Origin: Vibrio rotiferianus CAIM 577 = LMG 21460
Lineage (GTDB): Bacteria; Pseudomonadota; Gammaproteobacteria; Enterobacterales; Vibrionaceae
Length of the DNA: 64,000 nt
Assembly (NCBI RefSeq): GCF_002741985.1
Contig: NZ_APHW01000020.1
Span: forward strand, 62,001-126,000
Reading direction: 5' to 3'
Program-made: the position numbers and the translations under genes
Notes under the pieces: generated by a model
The model's input: only the letters and a program-made list of their open reading frames with translations
Databases searched by the model: none
What the model was told of the DNA's origin: nothing
Part shown: one piece after another, positions 45,057 to 54,172 of the stretch
Layout: the number at the start of each line of letters is the position of its first letter
How positions within the stretch are numbered: position 1 is the stretch's first letter

Positions 45057-45569
45057 TTAAGCCATCCAGATCCTTGCCAGAATGCCCATTGGCGTTGTGA
45101 CGCCTGTGGTAATTGAGCTCACTTCTCCATCTTTTAACACATAGATGGTCGGGGTCACGCTAATGCTCCATTCTTGCATGATGGCGCTTTTCGGGTCATT
45201 GATGTTGTCGAACTGGTAGTCTTTAGACTGCATGAACTTTTGCACCCTTTCTTGCGGGCCAGACGCGCCAGATACCGCAACCACCTCATAGTAATCACTC
45301 AACCAACTCACGCTTGGGCTAACAAACTTGCATGCCGGACACCACGTTGCCCAAAAGTACACCACGACGGGTTCTTCATGGCTTTTGGCAATCACATCGA
45401 CAAATTCGCCATCGGCCATGATCGCACTCAGAGGTGGTGCTTGCTCTTTAGGGATGTCTTTAGTGCGATACCAATCCATGGCGACCGAAATCACGGTCAC
45501 CATAAGGACGAGTTGTAGCGCTTGACTGAGCCAGTATTTGAGCGACTTGCGCTTTTTTACTGTGTTCAC
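45057..45569 (-). CDS. Membrane-anchored thioredoxin-like protein (ScsD/TlpA-like)
   Basis: 170 aa with an N-terminal anchor helix (about 15-30) and a thioredoxin fold with the redox motif WCPAC (FWATWCPACKF) and the cis-proline VTPTI. It overlaps the end of the ScsB/DsbD-like gene by 4 bp. It likely receives electrons from the upstream membrane protein and reduces periplasmic disulfides, as in the suppressor-of-copper-sensitivity systems. Confidence 0.85.
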   Translation of the reverse strand: MNTVKKRKSLKYWLSQALQLVLMVTVISVAMDWYRTKDIPKEQAPPLSAIMADGEFVDVIAKSHEEPVVVYFWATWCPACKFVSPSVSWLSDYYEVVAVSGASGPQERVQKFMQSKDYQFDNINDPKSAIMQEWSISVTPTIYVLKDGEVSSITTGVTTPMGILARIWMA

Positions 45570-47677
45570 TTAATTGCGCCTCCACTTGCCTGTTCGATTG
45601 CTTTCACCACTACATCGTCAGTCAGGATCACTGGCAGAGGAATCCCCTCTGGTGCTGCTGGGCCATACACGATGTTAAATGGCACACCAAAGCGACCGTG
45701 CGCACGCAAGAAATCGGTCACTGAGCCATTCGGATGTGTCCAATCGCCTTTCAGTGTCGCCACGTTCGGGCTTTGCAACAGTGAGTAAACCGGATCTTGC
45801 CAGATCACGCCGATCTTGTTGGCTTTACAAGTCACACACCAATCTGCGGTCACATCGACGAACACCACACGGCCATTCTTCACGTGGTCGGCAATCGCTT
45901 CGTTTGACAGTTTTTCCCAAGCCAAATCTTCTGGCAATGGCGTCGCCCAATGATTTGCAGTCACACTGCCTAGTACCAGACCACCAGCAATCAGAATCAA
46001 CGAAACCGTGCCAGAAATCGCCAACGCTTTATTGCCATAAATACGCTTAACACGCGCCATAATGACGATGAACGCAACTAGGCCAATCAGAATGACCCAA
46101 AATACCGGCAAGTGATTCGCCATCAATGACAACAACCACGCACTGGTTGCCAACATCATGATGCCGAATACGATCTTCACGACATTCATCCATTGGCCTG
46201 GCTTTGGTAGCTTGAGTGCAATCCCCGGGAAGATAGCCACTAAGATCCAAGGCAGTGCCATACCCAGCGCTAACGCAGTGAAGATAGCAAACAGAGTCAC
46301 CACGTCTGCACCCAGTGCAAACGCCACCGCAGTGCCTAAGAAAGGTGCAGAACAAGGCGTTGCTAGCAGAGTCGCGAACATACCTTGAACGTAATGCCCA
46401 AGTAGTGAGTTATCCCCTTTTGAAGCCAACCAAGTGTTCGTACCCGAAGACAAGCGAATTTCAAACAAGCCAAGCATGTTGGCACCAAACAATCCGGTCA
46501 CCAACAGCATTAGACCTAAGAACCAAGGGCTTTGGAATTGAACGCCCCAACCGATGGCGTTACCAGTGAGCTTCAGCACTAAGATAAAGCCAGCCAGTAA
46601 CCAAAACGACGTCAGAATACCTAGCGAAGAAGCCACGAACTGAGTGCGAATTTGACGACGCTCAACGCCTTGTGCCGCTACGATGCTGCTTAACTTCATG
46701 CCGAGAACTGGCAATACACAAGGCATGATGTTGAGAATCAAACCACCGAGTAACGCGAACAAGAAAATGTTCACCAGTGATGTACTTGGCAAGGCTTCTG
46801 TGATCACACCTGCTTTTGCTTGCGCGGTTTCTTGCGCCAGTAAGTTATTGTCTTTGATTGAGACGTAAACCGATTGGTTATCCAGCTCTACATCACCCAA
46901 CCAAGTATTCACGAGGTAGTTTACGGTAAGCGTGTTGCCCTCTTGATGCAGCCCTTCTAATTTGAAGCTGTAATCGCTGGTTGCTTCATCGACACCATCA
47001 ACCAACACTTCTGGTTTTTGCCAACCTTGTGAGTTAGTCAGTTTGATTTGTAGCTTAGATTGGTTTGCATCCCAATTTGCTTCTGTCACCTCAACAAATG
47101 GCGACGCTTGAGGCACACTGCTGACCGCTTGCGCGTAAGTGAACATCACTCCTTCATCAACTTGTAGGTCGGAAGGTAGGAAAGACAGTTGAATGTGGTA
47201 ATCGGTTAGTACACAAATGGTGGTACATGAAGACAGGGTCAGCGTCGCATCAATCGTCACTGGTTTGTTCATGTCTTCGACGTGCAGCGTCATTGGGAAG
47301 ACGGTGTCACCTTTGTAGCCTAGCGTCTCGATACCAAGCAGCTCGTATTTCTGCGGGTACGGCCATTGCCAATCCACTTTGGTTAGGTTTTGTGATTTTT
47401 CCCAATCAATAGATGGCGCAACGCCACCCTCACCCGGCGAACGCCAGTAAGTTTTCCAATCACCGGTCAGTTTGACATCAAGGTAACCAGTGAGTGTGTT
47501 GGTATTTGGATCTTGCTGGCCCGTTAAGACAAAGCGCGTTTGCACAGGTGGATGCTGCGGGTTGGTCAGCCATCCCGTGTCTGTCGTTTGTGCTTGGGCA
47601 ATTAGCGAGAATAAGCTCAGCGCCAGCGTCATGATAAGCATCAACGCGGCTTGAGTCGTTTTTTTCATGTGGTTCAT
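45566..47677 (-). CDS. ScsB/DsbD-like thiol:disulfide interchange protein
   Basis: 703 aa. Signal peptide, a large periplasmic N-terminal domain with Cys pair SCTTIC, eight membrane helices (about 300-580) with Cys in NIMPCVLPVLG and the other redox Cys near TPCSAPFLG, and a C-terminal periplasmic thioredoxin domain with ADWCVTCK. This is the ScsB branch rather than classical DsbD, judging by the enlarged N-terminal domain. It passes electrons from the cytoplasm to periplasmic partners, here the adjacent ScsD-like protein. No ScsC gene is seen. Confidence 0.85.
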   Translation of the reverse strand: MNHMKKTTQAALMLIMTLALSLFSLIAQAQTTDTGWLTNPQHPPVQTRFVLTGQQDPNTNTLTGYLDVKLTGDWKTYWRSPGEGGVAPSIDWEKSQNLTKVDWQWPYPQKYELLGIETLGYKGDTVFPMTLHVEDMNKPVTIDATLTLSSCTTICVLTDYHIQLSFLPSDLQVDEGVMFTYAQAVSSVPQASPFVEVTEANWDANQSKLQIKLTNSQGWQKPEVLVDGVDEATSDYSFKLEGLHQEGNTLTVNYLVNTWLGDVELDNQSVYVSIKDNNLLAQETAQAKAGVITEALPSTSLVNIFLFALLGGLILNIMPCVLPVLGMKLSSIVAAQGVERRQIRTQFVASSLGILTSFWLLAGFILVLKLTGNAIGWGVQFQSPWFLGLMLLVTGLFGANMLGLFEIRLSSGTNTWLASKGDNSLLGHYVQGMFATLLATPCSAPFLGTAVAFALGADVVTLFAIFTALALGMALPWILVAIFPGIALKLPKPGQWMNVVKIVFGIMMLATSAWLLSLMANHLPVFWVILIGLVAFIVIMARVKRIYGNKALAISGTVSLILIAGGLVLGSVTANHWATPLPEDLAWEKLSNEAIADHVKNGRVVFVDVTADWCVTCKANKIGVIWQDPVYSLLQSPNVATLKGDWTHPNGSVTDFLRAHGRFGVPFNIVYGPAAPEGIPLPVILTDDVVVKAIEQASGGAIK

Positions 47678-47739
47678 AGTTATTCCTAGTTAAAAACAAG
47701 TGTAGAAAATCGCTGACGAAACTCGTCAGAAATCACTTG

Positions 47740-48138
47740 TCATTCGCGGAATACACACAGGGTGAGATGGACTCGATACTTTTGGACTATCGGTTCGGTC
47801 CATTGTCTTTTGCTGGCGAATGCACAACAGCGCCACACGACAAGCGCGAAAATGCCAACAAATAATACAACGACCAAGGTTTCCAGTTGTTGTTGAGCAA
47901 ATTGAATCAGCTTTTCAGACAATTCACATTTACTCGTGTCATGCCCACTTTCTGCTTTTACGATTTTAACTTCATCGCCGACAACCGCAGAAGTCGAGCT
48001 TGCGTCATATTGCATGGCACAACTGAACATCAAACCAGAATTTTTCATCAGGCACACCACAATCACCCAGCCTATTAGCGCTAGGAGCCATTTGCCCTGT
48101 TGTCGGGACGCAGCAGATTGTAAAGTGGATGAGTGCAT
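47740..48138 (-). CDS. Small membrane protein of the thiol-redox operon
   Basis: About 132 aa from ATG 48138. Two membrane helices (about 15-37 and 85-105) with a periplasmic loop holding two cysteines (SCAMQY and KCELSE). It precedes the ScsB-like gene by 62 bp on the same strand. It could be a redox or metal-related accessory protein; no family is recognised. Confidence 0.6.
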   Translation of the reverse strand: MHSSTLQSAASRQQGKWLLALIGWVIVVCLMKNSGLMFSCAMQYDASSTSAVVGDEVKIVKAESGHDTSKCELSEKLIQFAQQQLETLVVVLFVGIFALVVWRCCAFASKRQWTEPIVQKYRVHLTLCVFRE

Positions 48139-48277
48139 TCTAACTTCGATAAATGTGGAAACGCGGGAAATCATACGCAAGTTAGCATAAACCTCAAGTA
48201 GTATGATTTTTTGAACAGCGCGTTTTCGTAACTAACTGTGATAGTCTTATGACTACCGTTTCTGTAAATAATTCAAC

Positions 48278-49183
48278 ATGCTCAATAAAGTTAATCTTGC
48301 TGATATTCGCTCGTTCGTTTTGATCGCTCAACTGGGTAACTTCACCAAAGCGGCAGAAGCCCTTTCGGTGTCGCGTTCTCATGTGTCTCGCCAAATCAGT
48401 GGGCTCGAAGCGCAAATGGGCGTGACCTTACTGACCCGCACGACAAGGACGCTGCGCCTGACTCATGCCGGAGAACGTTTCTATCAAGAATGTGAAAAGG
48501 CACTGCACGATATCGACCAAGCGTTGATCGCCGCGGTCGACGACACTCAAGAAGTGCGCGGTTTGATTCGCGTAAACTGCGTGGGTGGTTATATCGGTGA
48601 AGACATCATTGCTAAATACGTCAATGAGTTCATGTTGGAATACCCGAACATTACGGTCGATCTCGACTTCTCTTCACCGCGGATTGATTTGATTGAAGAT
48701 CAGTTCGACGTTGCGATTCGTATGGGCGAGTTGGAAGACGCAGGCTTTGTCGCACGTAAGCTGATGATGATTGATATGGTGACGCTTGCAAGCCCGAAAT
48801 ACTTGAAGACTTATGGCGAACCCGTCACACCAAAAGAGTTAGCCAAGCATCGCACGCTAACGGGCTCAGTCACTCGTTGGAGTTATCGTAACGTTGCTAA
48901 CCCGAAAGAGCACAGCGATGTAATAGTGAAAGGCAATCTGCGTTGCAAGAACGGCCGCGCACTTGTGATGGGCGCACTACACGGTAACGGAATTATTCGT
49001 GTGCCATTGAGTTACTGTGACGAGGAAGTCGAGCAAGGCCAACTGGTTAAAGTGATGCCGGAATGGGAGATCCCGTCTGTGCCGCTGTCCGCCATTTTCC
49101 ATCGTGATCGCTACCAACCTAAACGCCTTCGTACCTTCATCGATTTCGTCAAAACCAAATTTGAACAAGACTTTGATGTTTAA
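48278..49183 (+). CDS. LysR-family regulator
   Basis: 301 aa; HTH at 15-50 (NFTKAAEALSVSRSHVSRQISGLEAQMG-type region) and an effector domain from about 90. Divergent from the thiol-redox operon with about 140 bp between the starts, so it may regulate that operon, perhaps in response to copper or thiol stress. The family resemblance is to general LTTRs of the CrgA/DsdC-like group. Confidence 0.88.
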   Translation: MLNKVNLADIRSFVLIAQLGNFTKAAEALSVSRSHVSRQISGLEAQMGVTLLTRTTRTLRLTHAGERFYQECEKALHDIDQALIAAVDDTQEVRGLIRVNCVGGYIGEDIIAKYVNEFMLEYPNITVDLDFSSPRIDLIEDQFDVAIRMGELEDAGFVARKLMMIDMVTLASPKYLKTYGEPVTPKELAKHRTLTGSVTRWSYRNVANPKEHSDVIVKGNLRCKNGRALVMGALHGNGIIRVPLSYCDEEVEQGQLVKVMPEWEIPSVPLSAIFHRDRYQPKRLRTFIDFVKTKFEQDFDV

Positions 49184-49200
49184 GTTTAGCGCATAAAAAA

Positions 49201-49234
49201 GTGCGTAAGAACCGAAGCGCTTACGCACATTTTT
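49201..49234. terminator. Bidirectional intrinsic terminator
   Basis: GTGCGTAAG (49201-49209) / CTTACGCAC (49220-49228), 10-nt loop, followed by ATTTTT rightward and preceded by A6 leftward, so it serves both the LysR gene and the HD-GYP gene. Confidence 0.9.
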
Positions 49235-49249
49235 CAGACTTGATGAGGG

Positions 49250-52200
49250 TTAAGATAGCTTCTCTATGTAGCCCTCAATATCGACATCATCAATAAGCTC
49301 ATTTGGCAGATAGCGCTTGGCGTAACTTAGATAAGTGCCACTGGTTAACAGCAGCTTAAATACGTCTTTATCAATGTGCCCACCGAGTGCCATTTTCGAC
49401 ATAATACTGATTGCCTCACTCAAGGACTTGGCTTTCTTGTAAGGTCGATCAGCCGCGGTTAACGCTTCGAAAATGTCTGCTACTGCCAGAATGCGTTCAG
49501 GGATCGATAATTCCTCTCCCATCAAACCTCTCGGATAGCCGAAGCCTTCCATCGCCTCGTGGTGCGTAGTAGCGTAACGAGGAACGCGCTCAAGTTCAGG
49601 TGGGAACGGTATGCTTTCGAGCATCTTAATGCCGCTGATCATGTGCTCATTAATCTTAAAGCGCTCTTCTGCTGACAACGTACCGCGCTGCACGGCCAAG
49701 TTATACAGTTCACCATGGTTGTAGAGCTTTTCTGGCACCGTCATATTGATGCCAAACTCAGGGTCGAGATCAAACGGCTGTTCACGCTCAATCACATGCT
49801 CAGGACGATCAGAAAGCAGCTTCTCTGTTGCTGGCGTTGTTTGTGGTTGGTAGCGCGTTTCTTCTAATGGCGATAAACCAAGTCCACAATCGAAGTAACG
49901 CGTCCACTCTTTCTCAGCCAACTTGTGTAGACGTTCGATGTCTTGATCCGACATAAACTCCGCCCCCACGTTCGCATTGGCGACAAATTCGAACTCTTCT
50001 TTCAGCGACGCAAATTCTTGTTCCAGTGCTTGCTCGGGTTGCTCATCGACACCCATAGTTTTTAGCTTTTTGAGTAGATATTGAATCTGCGCATCTCGCC
50101 ACAGCACTTCGAATCGCATGCGAACTTCGTGAATGCGGTTGTAGTTGGTTTCTAGCTTACTGCCTTTATCAACCACATACTCAGGCGTCGCGATCTTGCC
50201 ACAATCATGAAGCCAAGCTGCGATGCGGAACTCACGACGCTCTTCATCGCTTTCAAAAGCGAACGACTCAAACGCCCCTTGCTCTGACTTCTCGGCCTCT
50301 TCGGCCAGCATCAAAGCAATCTCCGGCACGCGGTTACAGTGCCCTGCCGTGTACGGAGACTTTTCATCGATCGCACGTGCGATAAGCTGAATGACTGATT
50401 CAAAGAACTCATTTTGCCTTTGTTCAAACTGCTTAAGCGAGTTGCTGCCTCGCATCACTGAAAGACCAAGTTGGTGAATCTCTTCAATACGAGAGTGAAC
50501 ACGCTGCACTTTGTCGTATTCGCGATCGCGTACAAATCTGACTTGCTTTCTCAACATATTGATTGGCTGTGAGATTGGTTTCGCCATCTCCCATGCAACG
50601 GGAATCAACAACGCAAGAACAAACAAGGATGCGCCCACAGCATATAGCGTCACTTCATTTACGCCGGACATGACGTAAGCCTGTGGAATCACGACAGCAA
50701 AGTAACGCTCTTCCTTATGAGTGAGTTTGGAGACAAAAACATACTTGTCTTTCCCATTGATCGTCACTAGTTGAACGGAGTTGATGAACTCAGGATCTTT
50801 GGCAAATTTGACCAGCTCTTCGTATGGAGTAAAGGTATAGGTCGACACTGCTGCCTTACCCTCAAACCATTTTTCGCGCAGCTCTTTTCTTTGCTCTGGC
50901 GTAATCGCATCAATGGCTCGGTTAATGATCTCAACTAGAGGCCTTTGTTCCTCATTCGCCAAGTAGTAAAACGCGTTGGAGAGGTTTGAATCCTTAACCA
51001 AAGTGATGGCTAAGTTCTGACGAAATGTTTCGCGTATTTTGTTGACCAATATTTGACGAATGTCGAGCACAGCGACGATGTCTCCATTCAATACCCCGTC
51101 GATCGCATCGTGCAAAGAAGCGTAATTGACGATGGTCATTTGCGGGTAAGCCTCTAACAAGTCATCTTGAATGCTCCAACCTTTCAGCAAGCCAATTCTT
51201 TCGTTCTTCACTTGCTCTAAGGTATTGATGTGCTTGTTCTCTTCTGTAGTGAGCAACGCAAACTTTGCGTGATAAAGAGGTTCACCCACTACACCGATGC
51301 TCGAAAGGTCATCTTGGTCAGCAATCGATTGAAGAATATCGATATTGCCATTTTTAAAGTCGTTGACGAGCTCATTCCAACTTCGACCGTTCACAAACTT
51401 AAACTTTAAGCCGGTCATTTCCGAAATCATCTTAAACAGATCAACTGAGAAGCCGTTAGGGCGACCACCAACGGTGTAATCAACCGGAGCCCAGTTATTT
51501 TGGTTCGACACTTTCAACTCTGGCGTTTGGGCGACCAGTGCTCGCTGCTCATCCGTTAAGTTCACAGGTGAAACCAAGGGCAAGCGCTCTTCGATATCGA
51601 TCATCTTGTTGGTCGCAATCAATCGACCGTTCGCTTGATAGATAAACGCCTCCGCTTCTGGCGCTTTCTTGTTTTCGACAAAACGGTTGGTGAGTTGCGC
51701 CTCTAACGAGGAGAGAAGAATGTCTACACCCACCACAGTATCGGATTCTGGCACCTTAATGGAAAAGGTTTCCCCAGATACTTTTAGAGTGTTGAACAAA
51801 TAAGGAGAAGTATTGTAAATGTCATCATGGTCAGCATTTTCAAACCAGCTGCGTTGAGTCGGGATGAAGTTACTAAACTCATCTAAAGCATGGCGTGATA
51901 CAAAGTTTTCATCATAGTAAATACTGACTTTACGACGCTCTCGCTTCACTCCACTATGCGCGATTAACAACCACTTGTCCCCTGGTTGAGCATCTATGCG
52001 TGAACGAATGTCCTCTGAGGAAAGGTTGATCAGCTGGAAGAAGTCATTGTTCGCTTTGGCAACAAAAATACTATGAATGCCGGGTTCTCTTACCAACAAT
52101 TTAGACAAAGGAATAATGATGCTCTCTTCGGGCGTATCTACCCCGATGAGCGACACTAGCTGCGCGCCGCTTCGTGCCACGTTCTCAGCTAAATTTTGTA

Positions 52201-52384
52201 GATTAGATAAATGACTCGATACACCTGTCGCGATGGTTTGATATCGGGTGAGGGTGTGTTGCAGCTCAGTTTTCCTTGCAAAATGGTATTGCAAAGTAAT
52301 CGCCACACCTGCTGTCACTAGGGTACAGAAGACAAACATCAACCCTAGCACTGTCCTTAACGAAATGCGTTTACGTTTTTTCAT
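49250..52384 (-). CDS. Composite membrane sensor: dCache-like, SBP_bac_3 and HD-GYP phosphodiesterase
   Basis: About 1044 aa from ATG 52384. Helix at 15-35, a periplasmic sensor (about 40-275), then an extracytoplasmic SBP_bac_3 domain (about 290-510; APVDYTVGGRPNGFSVDLFKMISEMTG), a second helix (about 575-598), HAMP-like linker and a C-terminal HD-GYP domain. HD: HDCGK; second half EHMISG, THHEAMEGFGYPRGL. Unusually, ~150 residues rich in acidic and coiled-coil sequence separate the HDxGK and EHMxSG halves. All metal-binding motifs persist, so it probably cleaves c-di-GMP in response to a periplasmic amino-acid-like ligand. Confidence 0.85.
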   Translation of the reverse strand: MKKRKRISLRTVLGLMFVFCTLVTAGVAITLQYHFARKTELQHTLTRYQTIATGVSSHLSNLQNLAENVARSGAQLVSLIGVDTPEESIIIPLSKLLVREPGIHSIFVAKANNDFFQLINLSSEDIRSRIDAQPGDKWLLIAHSGVKRERRKVSIYYDENFVSRHALDEFSNFIPTQRSWFENADHDDIYNTSPYLFNTLKVSGETFSIKVPESDTVVGVDILLSSLEAQLTNRFVENKKAPEAEAFIYQANGRLIATNKMIDIEERLPLVSPVNLTDEQRALVAQTPELKVSNQNNWAPVDYTVGGRPNGFSVDLFKMISEMTGLKFKFVNGRSWNELVNDFKNGNIDILQSIADQDDLSSIGVVGEPLYHAKFALLTTEENKHINTLEQVKNERIGLLKGWSIQDDLLEAYPQMTIVNYASLHDAIDGVLNGDIVAVLDIRQILVNKIRETFRQNLAITLVKDSNLSNAFYYLANEEQRPLVEIINRAIDAITPEQRKELREKWFEGKAAVSTYTFTPYEELVKFAKDPEFINSVQLVTINGKDKYVFVSKLTHKEERYFAVVIPQAYVMSGVNEVTLYAVGASLFVLALLIPVAWEMAKPISQPINMLRKQVRFVRDREYDKVQRVHSRIEEIHQLGLSVMRGSNSLKQFEQRQNEFFESVIQLIARAIDEKSPYTAGHCNRVPEIALMLAEEAEKSEQGAFESFAFESDEERREFRIAAWLHDCGKIATPEYVVDKGSKLETNYNRIHEVRMRFEVLWRDAQIQYLLKKLKTMGVDEQPEQALEQEFASLKEEFEFVANANVGAEFMSDQDIERLHKLAEKEWTRYFDCGLGLSPLEETRYQPQTTPATEKLLSDRPEHVIEREQPFDLDPEFGINMTVPEKLYNHGELYNLAVQRGTLSAEERFKINEHMISGIKMLESIPFPPELERVPRYATTHHEAMEGFGYPRGLMGEELSIPERILAVADIFEALTAADRPYKKAKSLSEAISIMSKMALGGHIDKDVFKLLLTSGTYLSYAKRYLPNELIDDVDIEGYIEKLS

Positions 52385-52488
52385 CGTTTCATCTTGGAGT
52401 AACCCAAACACCTTAATCCTTTAACCAACTGAAATTATTGTCTAAAAATTGAGTTTCGGCCAATTACTAAATTTTGTCGAAGCAAACG

Positions 52489-52510
52489 AAAACGCCTCCA
52501 TCGGGAGGCG
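52489..52510 (-). terminator. Intrinsic terminator after the 68-aa gene
   Basis: CGCCTCC (52493-52499), ATCG tetraloop, GGAGGCG (52504-52510), with TTTT on the leftward side at 52489-52492. Confidence 0.85.
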
Positions 52511-52562
52511 CTTTATCTTAGTGACTAAATTGAGTTGGGGTACTTAAGTGAAAACGTAACAA

Positions 52563-52769
52563 TTATGCTTGTGCTGGAACGCTTTCGCTTTCAACTTGAG
52601 TTTGTTGCTCTGCTTCTTCTTTGTTGAAGCCTTCGTGTAGATGGTAGTAACGTTGGTAAATCATGCCAATTTTGGTCAGACGCTCTTCCGTTGGCAGCAT
52701 CAAATAAAGCTCAAACCAGTCTCCGAGGCTGTTTTTTTCATTTAAACAGGTTAGAAGCTTGTAAAACAT
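52563..52769 (-). CDS. Small protein of unknown function
   Basis: 68 aa, acidic C-terminal tail (EEAEQQTQVESESVPAQA), helical N-terminus with LPTEERLTKIGMIYQRYYHL. GGAG is only one base from ATG 52769, so the start or the gene itself is uncertain, but the open frame and the strong terminator just past the stop support a real transcript. Divergent from pqiA. Confidence 0.5.
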   Translation of the reverse strand: MFYKLLTCLNEKNSLGDWFELYLMLPTEERLTKIGMIYQRYYHLHEGFNKEEAEQQTQVESESVPAQA

Positions 52770-52840
52770 CTCCGCTAAAACAAGCGCATATCGATAAAAA
52801 GGGTTATTCTTAGTTATTAAAAGTACGAAATAATAATTGA

Positions 52841-54172
52841 ATGAGCATTCAACCTAATTCTCGCCAATTGATTGCCTGTGAAGAATGCGGCCTAGTTGTC
52901 CGTATTCCAGATATACAGCAAGGTCAAAAAGCACAGTGTCCACGCTGCGAGCACTCACTAACAAAAGTTAACGCTAAACCCTATCAAAGTGTAGTGGCGG
53001 TATCGATCGCTAGTTTGATCATGTTGGTTTTGAGCATTTCATTTCCATTCATGTCATTTAGCGTTCAAGGGCTCACACAAGAAATAACGTTAATGCATGC
53101 AGCCAAAATGCTGGCTGAGTTTCACAACGTTTTACTTGGTGTCCTTTTACTGGCTACCGTAGTCGTGTTACCTGCCATTTATGTCGGTCTGATATTGTTC
53201 CTTCACTTGGAAGCATTGAAATCAACGAAGCACCCATTAAGCAAAAAGAAAACGCGCATGGCAAAAGTGCTGTGCCGGATTTTATTCCGGGTGGAACCTT
53301 GGCTAATGGTCGATGTATTTCTCATTGGTGTATTGGTTAGCCTGATTAAAATCGCCTCTCTCGCAGATGTCGGTATGGGCAGCTCATTCTGGGCATTCTG
53401 CGTGTATACGGTGTTAGTTGTTAAATGTATTTCTATGGTCGATAGAAGCTGGCTCTGGGGGCACTTCATTGCAGCGGTAGAGCTACCAAGTGTAAAAGAA
53501 GGCGACACTCACCACAGCGAGAATCACATCGGCTGCCACACTTGTCATCAGCTGAACCCTATTGAAGATAAAAAACACCAGAAGTGTATTCGCTGCCAAA
53601 GCCCAGTGCATAAGTACGATCCCATAAACAACCTGCAAAAAGCCTGGGCACTATTGTTTGCGTCGATCATTTTCTATATCCCAGCCAACTTATACCCAAT
53701 GATGTATACCGTCAGCCTTGGTCATTCCGAAGGTTCAACAATCATGGAAGGTGTCGTGCTGCTGTGGCAACTGGGCTCTTACCCGATTGCTGCAGTTATC
53801 TTCTTCGCTAGTGTATTTATCCCAATGGCCAAAATGCTCGCGCTGGCCTGGTTGTACTTCAACGCCCAAAAAGCGCAGTACTTGCCTCCGGAAGAGAGTA
53901 TCTCGCGTCTAAAAGTATACCGTATGACCGAGTTCATTGGCCGTTGGTCAATGATCGATATATTTGTCGTCGCCATCTTAGTGGCTTTAGTGCAACTACA
54001 GAACTTAATGGCAATATACCCTGGCCCTGCAGCACTCTCTTTCGCTGCAGTGGTCATTTTTACTATGCTCTCTGCAATGATTTTTGACTCGCGTTTATTG
54101 TGGCAACTTCCACAAAAACAAGCGCAGGAGCCAATAACAGATAACTTAACTGAGAAAGCTAAATATGAGTGA
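52841..54172 (+). CDS. pqiA: Intermembrane transport protein PqiA
   Basis: 443 aa with two PqiA repeats. Each has a cysteine pair for a zinc-ribbon-like motif (ACEECG...CPRC at 13-37 and CHTCHQ...CIRCQ near 230-250) and four membrane helices. PqiA works with PqiB and PqiC in lipid transport across the envelope and is induced by paraquat stress in E. coli. Its end overlaps pqiB by 8 bp. Confidence 0.9.
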   Translation: MSIQPNSRQLIACEECGLVVRIPDIQQGQKAQCPRCEHSLTKVNAKPYQSVVAVSIASLIMLVLSISFPFMSFSVQGLTQEITLMHAAKMLAEFHNVLLGVLLLATVVVLPAIYVGLILFLHLEALKSTKHPLSKKKTRMAKVLCRILFRVEPWLMVDVFLIGVLVSLIKIASLADVGMGSSFWAFCVYTVLVVKCISMVDRSWLWGHFIAAVELPSVKEGDTHHSENHIGCHTCHQLNPIEDKKHQKCIRCQSPVHKYDPINNLQKAWALLFASIIFYIPANLYPMMYTVSLGHSEGSTIMEGVVLLWQLGSYPIAAVIFFASVFIPMAKMLALAWLYFNAQKAQYLPPEESISRLKVYRMTEFIGRWSMIDIFVVAILVALVQLQNLMAIYPGPAALSFAAVVIFTMLSAMIFDSRLLWQLPQKQAQEPITDNLTEKAKYE

